Origin: Bradyrhizobium sp. CCGUVB1N3
Lineage (GTDB): Bacteria > Pseudomonadota > Alphaproteobacteria > Rhizobiales > Xanthobacteraceae
Reading direction: 5' to 3'
Assembly: GCF_024199925.1 (NCBI RefSeq)
Contig: NZ_JANADR010000001.1
Location: 6,761,501 to 6,825,500, forward strand
Length of the DNA stretch: 64,000 nt
Position numbers and translations under genes: made by a program. This document shows, piece after piece, positions 25,045 to 33,840 of this stretch; the stretch's first letter is position 1; the number at the start of each line of letters is the position of its first letter. The notes beneath the pieces were generated by a model. The model saw nothing but the letters and a program-made list of their open reading frames with translations, did not search any database and was not told where the DNA came from.

Positions 25045-26175
25045 ATGACATTCTCCGGACTAGGCCTCCATCTCGGCAACCTCTCGCGCCTGTCGAACGC
25101 GCAGTCGCGCTCGATCAGCCCGGAAAATTTCACCGGCGAGAAAGGCAAGGGCGGCATGGCCGTCGATGGCCCGGCGGCACCTCAGGCGCGTGACCTCGGA
25201 CGGGGCTGGAAGATCTCGCCTTACGTCGTCGTCGAGCCCGGCGCGACCTTTACGCTTGCCGACATCGAAGGCGCGGGCGCGCTCCAGCAGATCTGGATGA
25301 CGATTTCGCGCGGCCGTCTGCGCCGTTCCATCCTGCGCATCTATTGGGATGACCAAACGCTGCCCAGCGTCGAATGTCCGATCGGCGATTTCTTCGCCTG
25401 CGGCTGGGAGGAGTTTGCGCAGGTGTCCTCGCTCGCGGTCTGCGTCAATCCGGGCCGCGGCTTCAATTGCTATTGGGAAATGCCGTTCCGCAAGCGCGCG
25501 CGGGTCACGCTGGAGAACCGCAACGAGGAGGCGCAGACCATCTACTACCAGATCAACTACACGCTGACGGACGTGCCGGAAGATTGCGCCTATTTTCATG
25601 CGCAGTTCAGGCGAACCAATCCGGTGCCGTACAAGGAGGTCCATACGCTGCTCGATGGCGTCACCGGACATGGCCACTATGTCGGCACCTACATGGCCTG
25701 GGGCTCGAACAGCAATGGCTGGTGGGGCGAGGGCGAGATCAAATTCTTCATCGACGGCGACGGTGAGTTTCCGACCATCTGCGGCACTGGCACCGAGGAT
25801 TATTTTGGCGGCGCGTACAATTTCGATCCGCGCGTGCCGTGGCAGCTCGCCAATCCCGGGGCAAGCGGCGGGCCGTCGTCGCGCTATCTCGAATTCACCA
25901 CGCCCTATGCCGGCCTGCCGCAGGTGATCCGCCCCGACGGTGTCTACAAGTCGCAGCAGCGCTTTGGCATGTATCGCTGGCACATCCCCGATCCCGTGCG
26001 CTTCCAGAGTGATCTGCGCGTAACGATGCAGGCGCTCGGCTGGCGCTCCGGCGTGAAGGAGCCGAAATATCTGCCCTTGCAGGACGACGTTGCGTCGGTC
26101 GCCTTCTGGTACCAGGCGCTGCCCACGGCGCGGTTTCCGGACTTGCCGGGCGCGGAATATCTCGAGGTGGACTGA
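25045..26175 (+). CDS. DUF2961 (GH172-like) protein
   Basis: A 376-aa protein of the DUF2961 family. Landmarks are ISPENFTGEKGKGGM (about residues 24-38), the GTGTEDYFGGAYNF motif around Glu251, and QQRFGMYRWHIPDP near 305. No signal peptide is seen, so it is predicted to be cytoplasmic. Part of this family was assigned to glycoside hydrolase family GH172, with activity on alpha-D-fructofuranose and alpha-D-arabinofuranose linkages. The TED motif supplies a candidate catalytic Glu. Whether this Bradyrhizobium protein has that activity is unproven. It stands alone on the plus strand, ending directly against the convergent boxR-like gene with no gap. Confidence 0.85.
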   Translation: MTFSGLGLHLGNLSRLSNAQSRSISPENFTGEKGKGGMAVDGPAAPQARDLGRGWKISPYVVVEPGATFTLADIEGAGALQQIWMTISRGRLRRSILRIYWDDQTLPSVECPIGDFFACGWEEFAQVSSLAVCVNPGRGFNCYWEMPFRKRARVTLENRNEEAQTIYYQINYTLTDVPEDCAYFHAQFRRTNPVPYKEVHTLLDGVTGHGHYVGTYMAWGSNSNGWWGEGEIKFFIDGDGEFPTICGTGTEDYFGGAYNFDPRVPWQLANPGASGGPSSRYLEFTTPYAGLPQVIRPDGVYKSQQRFGMYRWHIPDPVRFQSDLRVTMQALGWRSGVKEPKYLPLQDDVASVAFWYQALPTARFPDLPGAEYLEVD

Positions 26176-27084
26176 CTAAAGCGCCACGCTGCGCAGCCCA
26201 AACGACCGTGCTTCGTTTTGCAGCACGGGGCGCACGGCGTCGATCAGCCTCGCCGCAGCAGCGTCCACGCTGAGTCCTGCCGTATCCACCACCGCGGTTG
26301 CACGCGAATACAGCGGCTCGCGGCTGAGCAAAATGTTGCGCAGCTCCGTCATCGCGGAGCGATCGTCGGCCATCGGGCGCAGGTCGCCCTGGCGGCGCAC
26401 GCGGGCCATGTGCTCTTCGGGCTCGGCCTTCAGCCAGATCGTGTAGAACGAGGACAGGATCTGGTCGAAGGTCAAAGGCTCCGAGACGATGCCGCCGCCG
26501 GTTGCGAGCACCATCAGCTCGTGGCGTGCGAGGAGCTGTTGCAGTGCCGCCTGCTCCATGCGGCGAAAGCCTTCCTGGCCGTACAGCGCGATGATCTCGG
26601 CGATTGACAGCCCGTTCTGCTCCTCGATCGCCTTGTTGAGTTCGACGAAGCTCCAGCCGATTTTTTTCGCCAAGATCTTGCCGAGCGTGGATTTGCCGGC
26701 GCCGCGCAGGCCGATCAGCGCGATACCGCAGAACGGCGCGCGCCGCGGCGCGGACGCGCTGCCGCCGGCGAGCAGATCCTTGGCCTGCGCGATCTGGCCG
26801 GGCGTCGCCTTGCGCAGGAGGTCGCGGAACATCTGCCAATCCGGCGCAGGCTCGATCGTCGGCAGCAGGTCTTCCAGATGCGCGCCCATCGCGTTCGACA
26901 CGCGCCTGAGCAGCACGATCGAGACATTGCCTTTGCCGCTTTCGAGCTGGGCGATGTAGCGTTCGGAAATGCCGGACACCTTGGCGAGCACCTTGCGCGA
27001 CATGCCGCGCAGTGCGCGCATGGTGCGCACGCGCTGGCCAAGCTGTTCGAGGAATTGGGATTCGGCGTCGGGACTTTCGGTCAT
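26176..27084 (-). CDS. boxR: BoxR/BzdR-type regulator: XRE helix-turn-helix fused to shikimate-kinase-like domain
   Basis: Transcriptional repressor of benzoate catabolism, 302 aa. The N-terminal Xre-type helix-turn-helix covers residues ~12-70 (LGQRVRTMRALRGMSRKVLAKVSG). The C-terminal ~170 residues resemble shikimate kinase with Walker A GLRGAGKST (about 125-133), ATGGGIVSE and KAEPEEHMARVRRQGD. This fusion is diagnostic of BzdR/BoxR proteins, which sense benzoyl-CoA through the kinase-like domain (family knowledge). It is divergent from the benzoate-CoA ligase gene (122 bp gap). The known operator is TGCA-N6-TGCA, and one perfect copy lies before boxC at 30299. Confidence 0.93.
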   Translation of the reverse strand: MTESPDAESQFLEQLGQRVRTMRALRGMSRKVLAKVSGISERYIAQLESGKGNVSIVLLRRVSNAMGAHLEDLLPTIEPAPDWQMFRDLLRKATPGQIAQAKDLLAGGSASAPRRAPFCGIALIGLRGAGKSTLGKILAKKIGWSFVELNKAIEEQNGLSIAEIIALYGQEGFRRMEQAALQQLLARHELMVLATGGGIVSEPLTFDQILSSFYTIWLKAEPEEHMARVRRQGDLRPMADDRSAMTELRNILLSREPLYSRATAVVDTAGLSVDAAAARLIDAVRPVLQNEARSFGLRSVAL

Positions 27085-27129
27085 TTGCCTTCTTTAGCGG
27101 ATGTCCGGCGGCGCATTTGTCGGAAACAT

Positions 27130-27186
27130 AATGCCTGATGGCATTGACAGCAAGCCGACAGAGTGTCTTTCTATGAATTATAATTC
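27130..27186. promoter_or_regulatory. Two palindromes in the boxR-benzoate ligase intergenic region
   Basis: AATGCC-TGAT-GGCATT (27130-27145) and the perfect 12-bp palindrome GAATTATAATTC (27175-27186) lie between the divergent starts. The second is adjacent to the GGGGGAG ribosome-binding site of the ligase gene and contains TATAAT. Neither is the TGCA-N6-TGCA BoxR consensus, so they may bind another regulator or be part of the promoter. Confidence 0.4.
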
Positions 27187-27206
27187 AAAATTCGGGGGAG
27201 AAGTCC

Positions 27207-28748
27207 GTGAGCGAGGCATCCTACAATGCGGTGACCTGGCTGCTCGACCGTAACATCGCGGAGGGCAGGGGCAGCAAGCTCGTCTTCGACGACACCGTCT
27301 CCCGCCTGACCTATGGCGAGCTTCAGCAACAGACGAATCGCGCGGCCAACATGTTGCGCCGTCTCGGCGTCCGCCGCGAGGAGCGAGTCGCGATGATCAT
27401 GCTCGATACGGTCGATTTTCCGATCGTGTTTTTGGGCGCGATCCGTGCCGGCATCGTGCCGGTGCCGCTGAACACGCTACTGACTGCGGAGCAATACGCC
27501 TACATCCTCGCCGACTGCCGCGCGCGCGTGCTGTTCGTCTCCGAGGCGCTCTATCCCGTCATCAAGGACGTGGTCGGCCGCATGCCGGATCTCGAGCATG
27601 TCATCGTCGCCGGCAAGAAGCAGAACGGCCACAAGCAGCTCGCCGAAGAACTCGCGCAGGAGCGCGATGATTTCGCGACCGCCGCCACGCATCCGGACGA
27701 GCCGGCGTTCTGGCTCTATTCGTCCGGCTCGACCGGCATGCCCAAGGGCGTGCGCCATCTGCACGCGAACTTGCAGGCGACCGCCGACACCTATGCCAAG
27801 CAGGTGCTCGGCATTCGCGAGGACGATGTTTGTCTTTCCGCAGCAAAGCTGTTCTTCGCCTATGGCCTCGGTAATGCGCTGACCTTCCCGATGTCGGTCG
27901 GCGCCACCACGGTGCTGAACACCGAGCGGCCGACGCCGGCTCGCATGTTCGAATTGATGAGCAGATACAATCCGACCATTTTCTACGGCGTGCCGACGCT
28001 GTTCGCCTCAATGCTCAACGATGAAGCCGGCAAGCAGGAGCGCGGCGGCAACAAGCTTCGCATCTGCACTTCCGCCGGCGAGGCACTACCTGAATCGGTG
28101 GGCAATGCCTGGAAGGCGCGCTTCGGCGTCGACATCCTCGACGGTGTCGGCTCGACCGAGCTGTTGCACATCTTCCTGTCGAACGCGCCCGGCGACATTA
28201 AATACGGCTCATCCGGCAAGCCGGTGCCGGGCTATGCGGTGCGGCTGGTGAACGAGGCCGGCCAGGACGTGCCTGACGGCGAGGTCGGCGAGCTCTTGGT
28301 CGATGCGCCCTCGGCCGGTGAAGGCTACTGGAACCAGCGCCACAAGAGCCGCCGCACGTTTGAGGGGCCGTGGACACGCACCGGCGACAAATATGTCCGC
28401 GACGCCGAGGGCCGCTACACCTTCTGCGGACGCTCCGACGACATGTTCAAGGTCTCCGGCATCTGGGTCTCGCCCTTCGAGGTCGAGAGCGCCTTGATCA
28501 CGCACCCGGCCGTGCTGGAAGCAGCCGTCGTGCCCGAGGCTGATCCGGAAGGCCTGTTGAAGCCAAAGGCCTTCGTCGTGCTGCGTCCCGGCGCCAAGAC
28601 CAGCGATCTGCAGGAGACGCTGAAAGAGCACGTCAAGCAGAAGATCGGCCCGTGGAAATATCCGCGCTGGATCGACGTGGTGGAGTCATTGCCGAAGACG
28701 GCAACCGGCAAGATCCAGCGCTTCAAGCTGCGCGAAGGCGCTAACTGA
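27207..28748 (+). CDS. bclA: Benzoate-CoA ligase
   Basis: Activates benzoate (ATP, CoA) to benzoyl-CoA, the entry step of the box pathway; 513 aa. ANL-superfamily motifs are the P-loop YSSGSTGMPKG (171-181), AKLFFAYGLGNALTFP (typical of aryl-CoA ligases), DGVGSTELLHIFLSN, TGDKY and the C-terminal catalytic Lys in PKTATGKIQR. The gene starts with GTG at 27207 behind a strong GGGGGAG site. It is the first gene of the plus-strand box group and is divergent from boxR. Confidence 0.92.
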   Translation: MSEASYNAVTWLLDRNIAEGRGSKLVFDDTVSRLTYGELQQQTNRAANMLRRLGVRREERVAMIMLDTVDFPIVFLGAIRAGIVPVPLNTLLTAEQYAYILADCRARVLFVSEALYPVIKDVVGRMPDLEHVIVAGKKQNGHKQLAEELAQERDDFATAATHPDEPAFWLYSSGSTGMPKGVRHLHANLQATADTYAKQVLGIREDDVCLSAAKLFFAYGLGNALTFPMSVGATTVLNTERPTPARMFELMSRYNPTIFYGVPTLFASMLNDEAGKQERGGNKLRICTSAGEALPESVGNAWKARFGVDILDGVGSTELLHIFLSNAPGDIKYGSSGKPVPGYAVRLVNEAGQDVPDGEVGELLVDAPSAGEGYWNQRHKSRRTFEGPWTRTGDKYVRDAEGRYTFCGRSDDMFKVSGIWVSPFEVESALITHPAVLEAAVVPEADPEGLLKPKAFVVLRPGAKTSDLQETLKEHVKQKIGPWKYPRWIDVVESLPKTATGKIQRFKLREGAN

Positions 28749-28755
28749 CGAGTTC

Positions 28756-28857
28756 GTCATTCCGGGGCGATGCGAAGCATCGAACCCGGAATCTCGAGCG
28801 GCAAACGACAATCTCGAGATTCCGGATCAGCTCGTGTTGCGAGCTGTCCGGAATGAC
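28756..28857. repeat. GTCATTCCGG-bounded palindromic repeat element
   Basis: GTCATTCCGG at 28756 is matched by CCGGAATGAC ending 28857. Inside are GATGCgaaGCATC and two ATCTCGAG-type blocks. It belongs to the same family as 20587-20626 and 62731-62829. Confidence 0.85.
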
Positions 28858-28878
28858 GGAATGAACGGGAACGACAGC

Positions 28879-29697
28879 ATGACCAACCTCACCCCCACAG
28901 GCTTCCTCACTATCGGCGGCGCGAGCCTCGAATATAGATGGCTTGCGCCGAAATCGGCGGACGCGCCCACCATCGTCATGTTGCATGAGGGGCTCGGTTC
29001 GGCCGGCTTGTGGGGCGACTTTCCGGAAAAGCTGCAAGCGGCGACCGGCGCCGGCATCTTCCTCTATTCGCGGGCGGGCTATGGCCAGTCGAGCCCCGTG
29101 ACGCTGCCGCGGCCGCTCGACTACATGCATCGCGAGGCGCTGGACGTGCTGCCGACGCTGCTGGACGCGATCGGCTTCAAGCGCGGCCTGTTGCTCGGCC
29201 ATTCCGACGGCGCCTCGATCGCGACGATTTACGCCGGTTCACATCAGGATCACCGCCTGCAAGGCATCGCGTTGATCGCGCCGCATTTCATCGTCGAGGA
29301 CATCTCGGTGAAGTCGATCGCCGAGATCAAGACGACTTACGAGACTACGGACCTCAAGGCGAAACTGGCGCGCTGGCACAAGGATGTCGATAACGCCTTC
29401 CAAGGCTGGAACGGCGCCTGGCTCGACCCAAAATTCCGCAACTGGGATATTTCCGAGTACCTCGCCTATATCCGCGTGCCCGTCCTGGTCGTTCAAGGTG
29501 TGGATGACCAATACGGGACCATGCGTCAGGTCGAGATTGCGCAGGAAGAGTGCTATTGTCCGGTAGATTTGAAAGTCATTTCAGACGCGGGGCACTCCCC
29601 GCATCGTGAAGCGCCTGGGGCGACGCTTGACGCTATTGCAGAATTTGCCCTGGCGGCCTTGCGCGCCGACCAGGGTCTTGAGGGATATGCCGCATGA
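28879..29697 (+). CDS. Alpha/beta-fold hydrolase of the box cluster
   Basis: A 272-aa serine hydrolase. The nucleophile elbow is GHSDGAS (Ser about residue 105), the oxyanion-side motif is LHEGLGSAGLW (about 35-45) and the acid/base His is in DAGHSPHREAP near the C-terminus. Upstream ATGs at 28834 and 28861 are less well placed. Alpha/beta hydrolases recur in box clusters, where a thioesterase or lactonase-type role in releasing or recycling CoA esters has been suggested; the exact substrate is not established. The next gene (DUF309) follows after 21 bp. Confidence 0.85.
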   Translation: MTNLTPTGFLTIGGASLEYRWLAPKSADAPTIVMLHEGLGSAGLWGDFPEKLQAATGAGIFLYSRAGYGQSSPVTLPRPLDYMHREALDVLPTLLDAIGFKRGLLLGHSDGASIATIYAGSHQDHRLQGIALIAPHFIVEDISVKSIAEIKTTYETTDLKAKLARWHKDVDNAFQGWNGAWLDPKFRNWDISEYLAYIRVPVLVVQGVDDQYGTMRQVEIAQEECYCPVDLKVISDAGHSPHREAPGATLDAIAEFALAALRADQGLEGYAA

Positions 29698-29718
29698 ATC
29701 ATCGGAGGTTCTGCTCCG

Positions 29719-30240
29719 ATGATTGCGCGACCATCCGTGACCGGCTCCTTGCCATGGCCGCAATGGGCCTATGTGCCCGGCGAAACCGACCTCGACGCCG
29801 ATTGCGAGACGCTCGACATGGCCAAGGCGCTGGTGCCGCCGGCCTTCCGCGGCCATGTACCGGCACGGCATCCGGCGCTGCGTTATGGGCTCGCGCTCAA
29901 CGATCGCGGTTACTTCTGGGAATCGCAGGAGATCCTAGAAGCGGTGTGGGCGGCTGCTCCCCAGCGCGGCCGCGAGCGCATCCTGCTGCGCGCCTGCATC
30001 TATGTCGCCAACGCGAACCTGCGGCTGCGCATCGTCAGGCCGCATTCGGCCTCGCGCCTGTTCGGGGAGGCGCTGGAGGAATTGCGGGAGCTCAAGACAC
30101 GCAAGGCATCCGCAGGCGGTGACGGCTTCGTCGACCGTTTTCCAACGGAGGCGCTGGTCGCTCTTCTCCAGGCCAAGCTCGGCCGTCCGCTGCTGTCCAA
30201 GGCCGATTGGGTCCCGCTCGGGACGCTTCCGCGCCCCTGA
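29719..30240 (+). CDS. DUF309 family protein
   Basis: A 173-aa protein with the DUF309 core around GYFWESQEILEAVWAAAP (about residues 63-80), an all-helical domain of unknown function that elsewhere carries a HExxE-like motif. Here the usual His is Gln (ESQEILE). The N-terminus is Pro/Trp-rich. It lies between the hydrolase and the boxC operator, so it shares a transcript with the hydrolase and ligase. No role in benzoate metabolism is known. Confidence 0.75.
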   Translation: MIARPSVTGSLPWPQWAYVPGETDLDADCETLDMAKALVPPAFRGHVPARHPALRYGLALNDRGYFWESQEILEAVWAAAPQRGRERILLRACIYVANANLRLRIVRPHSASRLFGEALEELRELKTRKASAGGDGFVDRFPTEALVALLQAKLGRPLLSKADWVPLGTLPRP

Positions 30241-30257
30241 GTGATCATGAAACAAAA

Positions 30258-30316
30258 TGCATGTACGTCCCTCGAAGGACTAGACGCTTACTGAAAGATG
30301 CACTATTGTGCATGTA
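30258..30316. promoter_or_regulatory. BoxR operator (TGCA-N6-TGCA) upstream of boxC
   Basis: A perfect TGCA-CTATTG-TGCA is at 30299-30312, 46 bp before the boxC start. TGCATGTA is present twice, at 30258-30265 and 30309-30316, 51 bp apart. BzdR/BoxR operators are described as TGCA direct repeats inside TGCA-N6-TGCA palindromes, so this is a strong candidate for BoxR control of boxC-boxB. Confidence 0.75.
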
Positions 30317-30357
30317 ACTTAAAACCAGACGCGCATAATCAAGCTCAAGGGTGGCCC

Positions 30358-32046
30358 ATGGCCGGGGAAGATCGTCGCCTCGCAGGCGGTGCGAAATTCA
30401 TCGATTTCCAGACCGATCCGTCGCGCTACCGGCACTGGAAGCTCGGGGTCGATGGCGACGTCGCGACGCTGACCATGGACGTCGACGAGAATGGCGGCCT
30501 GTTCGAGGGCTACCTGCTCAAGCTCAATTCCTACGACCTCGGCGTCGACATCGAGCTTGCCGATGCGATCCAGCGGCTGCGCTTCGAGCATCCCGAGGTG
30601 AAGGTCGTGCTGATGCGCTCGGCCAAGAACCGCGTGTTTTGCGCCGGCGCCAACATCCGCATGCTCGCCGGCTCGACCCACGCCCACAAGGTCAACTTCT
30701 GCAAGTTCACCAACGAGACCCGCAACGGCATGGAGGACTCTTCGGAGAATTCCGGCCAGCGCTTCATCACTGTCGTGAACGGCTCGGCCGCCGGCGGCGG
30801 CTATGAGCTGGCGCTCGCAACCGACCACATCATCCTTGCCGATGACGGCTCGTCCGCCGTGGCGCTGCCCGAAGTGCCGCTGCTTGCGGTGCTGCCAGGC
30901 ACCGGCGGGCTCACGCGCGTCGTCGACAAGCGCAAGGTGCGCCGCGACCACGCCGACTTCTTCTGCACCATCGAGGAAGGCGTAAAGGGCAAGCGCGCGG
31001 TCGCCTGGCGGCTGGTCGACGAGATCGTGCCGAACTCCAAGCTCGAGGCGAAGATCACCGAGCGCGCCAAGGAATTTGCAGCGTCATCCAAGCGCAAGGG
31101 TAGCGGCAAGGGCATTGCGCTCACCCCGCTCAAGCGCATCATCGACGAGACCAGCATCCGCTACGGCTTCGTCAGCGTCGATATCGATCGCGCCGCGCGC
31201 ATCGCCACCATCTCGATCAAGGCGCCGGAGGCTGCGCCTCCCGCCGATATCGACGGCATGCTGGCGCAGGGTGCATCCTTCTGGCCGCTCCAGGTCGCCC
31301 GCGAGCTCGATGATGCGATCCTGCACCTGCGCATCAACGAGCTCGAGATCGCGATGCTCGTGTTCAAGAGTCATGGCGAGCGCGCCCATGTACTCGCCTG
31401 CGACGCGTTCCTCGAGGCCAACAAGGCGCATTGGCTCGTCAACGAAATCCGCCACTACTGGAAGCGCGTGCTCAAGCGCGTCGACGTCACCTCGCGCACG
31501 CTGGTGACGCTGGTGGAGCCCGGCTCCTGCTTTGCCGGCACGCTCGCCGAGCTCGTGTTCGCCGCCGACCGCTCGTACATGCTGATCGGCACGCGCCAGG
31601 GCGACAACCGGCCGCCGCCCTCGATCGAGCTCTCCGCGATGAACTTCGGGCCCTATCCGATGAGCCATGGGTTGACCCGCCTGCAATCGCGTTTCCAGGC
31701 CGACCCGTCCGATGTGGAGCGCGCGGAAGCCACCGTCGGCACCAGTCTCGATGCCGAGGAGGCCGAGGAACTCGGCCTCGTCACCTTCGCACTCGATGAC
31801 ATCGACTGGGACGACGAGGTCCGCGTCTTCCTCGAGGAGCGTGCCAGCTTCTCGCCCGACAGCCTCACGGGCATGGAAGCCAGCCTGCGCTTCGTCGGTC
31901 CGGAGACGATGGAGTCAAAAATCTTTGCGCGTCTGACCGCGTGGCAGAACTGGATCTTCCAGCGTCCGAACGCGGTCGGCGAGGAGGGCGCGCTGCGCCG
32001 CTACGGCAGCGGCCAGAAGCCGAAATTCGATATGACGCGGGTGTAA
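30358..32046 (+). CDS. boxC: 2,3-epoxybenzoyl-CoA dihydrolase
   Basis: Opens and cleaves 2,3-epoxybenzoyl-CoA to 3,4-dehydroadipyl-CoA semialdehyde and formate (562 aa). It is a double crotonase-fold protein: the first domain has KNRVFCAGANIRML and GSAAGGGYELALATDHIILAD, the second is around EPGSCFAGTLAELVFAADRSY. The ATG at 30358 is chosen (AAGGGTGG upstream); an earlier in-frame ATG at 30298 overlaps the operator and is rejected. The C-terminal half shows the BoxC-specific TAWQNWIFQRPNAVGEEGALRRYG. A repeat separates it from boxB, 144 bp downstream. Confidence 0.94.
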   Translation: MAGEDRRLAGGAKFIDFQTDPSRYRHWKLGVDGDVATLTMDVDENGGLFEGYLLKLNSYDLGVDIELADAIQRLRFEHPEVKVVLMRSAKNRVFCAGANIRMLAGSTHAHKVNFCKFTNETRNGMEDSSENSGQRFITVVNGSAAGGGYELALATDHIILADDGSSAVALPEVPLLAVLPGTGGLTRVVDKRKVRRDHADFFCTIEEGVKGKRAVAWRLVDEIVPNSKLEAKITERAKEFAASSKRKGSGKGIALTPLKRIIDETSIRYGFVSVDIDRAARIATISIKAPEAAPPADIDGMLAQGASFWPLQVARELDDAILHLRINELEIAMLVFKSHGERAHVLACDAFLEANKAHWLVNEIRHYWKRVLKRVDVTSRTLVTLVEPGSCFAGTLAELVFAADRSYMLIGTRQGDNRPPPSIELSAMNFGPYPMSHGLTRLQSRFQADPSDVERAEATVGTSLDAEEAEELGLVTFALDDIDWDDEVRVFLEERASFSPDSLTGMEASLRFVGPETMESKIFARLTAWQNWIFQRPNAVGEEGALRRYGSGQKPKFDMTRV

Positions 32047-32053
32047 CTCTCAT

Positions 32054-32167
32054 GTCCCGGGCGCGCTGCGGCACGAAGTGACGCTGCGCAGAACCGGGAC
32101 CCACGTGAACCAGACAATGGGTCCCGGCTCAGCGGCGCAACGCTTCGCGCTGCACCGCGTCCGGGAC
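32054..32167. repeat. GTCCCGG-bounded palindromic repeat element
   Basis: GTCCCGG at 32054 is inversely matched by CCGGGAC ending 32167, with a second inner pair (ACCGGGACCCA / TGGGTCCCGG). It is an intergenic repeat between boxC and boxB, possibly modulating their relative expression. Confidence 0.75.
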
Positions 32168-32190
32168 AAGAGATCGCAAGGAGCACGGCC

Positions 32191-33642
32191 ATGAACATGA
32201 ACATCATGAACGTCGACTACTCGACCAAGATTCCGAACAACGTGAATCTCGCCGAAGACCGCCAGGTGCTCAAAGCCCTGGAAGGCTGGCATCCCGGCTA
32301 CATGGACTGGTGGAGCGACATGGGCCCGGACGGCTTCCAGGAATCGCTCGTTTACTTACGCACCGCCTATTCGGTCGATCCGCGCGGCTGGGCCAAGTTC
32401 GACTATGTGCGCATGCCCGACTATCGCTGGGGCATTCTGCTTGCACCGCAGGAGGAAAACCGCGTCGTGCCATTCGGCGAGCGCTATGGCGAGCCGGCCT
32501 GGCAGGAGGTCCCGGGCGAGCATCGCGCGATGCTGCGCCGCCTGATCGTGATTCAGGGCGACACCGAGCCGGCTTCCGTTGAACAGCAGCGTCATCTCGG
32601 AAAGACCGCGCCCTCACTCTACGACATGCGCAACCTGTTCCAGGTCAATGTCGAGGAAGGTCGTCACCTCTGGGCGATGGTGTATCTGCTGCAGAAATAT
32701 TTCGGCCGCGACGGCCGCGAGGAGGCGGACGAATTGTTGCGCCGCCGCTCGGGTGACGCGGATGCGCCGCGCATGCTGGGTGCCTTCAACGAGGCCACGC
32801 CCGACTGGCTGTCCTTCTTCATGTTCACCTATTTCACCGACCGCGACGGCAAGATGCAGCTCCACTCGCTGGCGCAGTCGGGTTTCGATCCATTGTCGCG
32901 CACCTGCCGCTTCATGCTGACCGAAGAAGCGCATCACATGTTCGTCGGCGAGACCGGCATCACCCGCGTGGTGCAGCGGACCTGCGAGGCGATGAGCGAG
33001 GCGGGCATCTCCGATCCGACCGATATTGCCAAGGTGCGCGCGCTCGGCGTCATCGACCTGCCGACCATCCAGAAGAAGCTGAACCTGCACTATTCGCTGT
33101 CGCTCGATCTGTTCGGCTCGGAAGTGTCGACCAACGCTGCGAACGCGTTCAACGCCGGCATCAAGGGCCGCTACAAGGAAACCTCGATCGAGGACGATCA
33201 CCAGCTCAAGAGTGCGACCTACCCCGTCATGAAGTTCGTCGACGGCCAGATCAAGATGGTCGACGAGCCGGCGCTGACCGCGCTCAACATGCGGCTGCGG
33301 GACGACTACACCCAGGACTGCGTCAAGGGCATGCTGCGCTGGAACAAGGTGATCTCGACGGCCGGCTATGATTTCAAGCTGTCGGTGCCGCACGTCACCT
33401 TCCACCGCCATATCGGCGAGTTCAAGGACGTGCACGCCACGCCCGAGGGCATCCTGATCGACGACGCCACCTGGGCCAAGCGCAGGGACGACTGGCTGCC
33501 GTCAACGAACGACGGCGATTTCATCGCCTCCCTGATGAAGCCCGTCACCGAGATCGGCCAGTTCGCCTCCTGGATCTCGCCGCCGAAAGTCGGCATCGAC
33601 AACAAGCCCGGCGATTTCGAGTATGTGAAGATCGAGTCGTAA
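32191..33642 (+). CDS. boxB: Benzoyl-CoA 2,3-epoxidase, oxygenase component
   Basis: Diiron oxygenase of 483 aa that epoxidises benzoyl-CoA with O2. The ligand set expected for BoxB is visible: Glu126, Glu156 and His159 (VEEGRH), Asp217 (YFTDRDG), Glu246 and His249 (TEEAHHM). It needs electrons from BoxA, an NADPH-dependent FAD/iron-sulphur reductase; no such gene is present within the window. The start MNMNIMNVDYSTKIPNNVNL is typical, behind an AAGGAG site. Confidence 0.95.
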   Translation: MNMNIMNVDYSTKIPNNVNLAEDRQVLKALEGWHPGYMDWWSDMGPDGFQESLVYLRTAYSVDPRGWAKFDYVRMPDYRWGILLAPQEENRVVPFGERYGEPAWQEVPGEHRAMLRRLIVIQGDTEPASVEQQRHLGKTAPSLYDMRNLFQVNVEEGRHLWAMVYLLQKYFGRDGREEADELLRRRSGDADAPRMLGAFNEATPDWLSFFMFTYFTDRDGKMQLHSLAQSGFDPLSRTCRFMLTEEAHHMFVGETGITRVVQRTCEAMSEAGISDPTDIAKVRALGVIDLPTIQKKLNLHYSLSLDLFGSEVSTNAANAFNAGIKGRYKETSIEDDHQLKSATYPVMKFVDGQIKMVDEPALTALNMRLRDDYTQDCVKGMLRWNKVISTAGYDFKLSVPHVTFHRHIGEFKDVHATPEGILIDDATWAKRRDDWLPSTNDGDFIASLMKPVTEIGQFASWISPPKVGIDNKPGDFEYVKIES

Positions 33643-33676
33643 GGCGTCAGGGCCTGACGCTGTTGCAACGTTGAAT

Positions 33677-33784
33677 GCTGTCATCACCCGCGAAAACGGG
33701 TGATCCGGTATTCCAGAGACGGCGGAGATTCAATGGAGAAGCCGCGGCGTACTGGATGCCCTGGTCAAGCCGGGGCATGACAGC
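33677..33784. repeat. ~105-bp repeat element, copy A
   Basis: It is bounded by GCTGTCAT (33677) and ATGACAGC (ending 33784). It shares a long block with 52182-52283, including GTATTCCAGAGACG, AGCCGCGGCGTA and the hairpin ATGCCCTGGtcaaGCCGGGGCAT. It is located between boxB and the convergent SDR gene. Confidence 0.88.
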
Positions 33785-33840
33785 GAGTATGGGGTGAGCG
33801 CGCCGCCCGAGCTGCAACCAGCTCGGTAGAAAACCGCTCC

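Noticed and set aside
26176..27084. Biosynthetic shikimate kinase (aroK)
   Set aside because: The kinase-like domain is fused to an Xre helix-turn-helix and lies next to the benzoate-CoA ligase gene, which is diagnostic of BoxR/BzdR.
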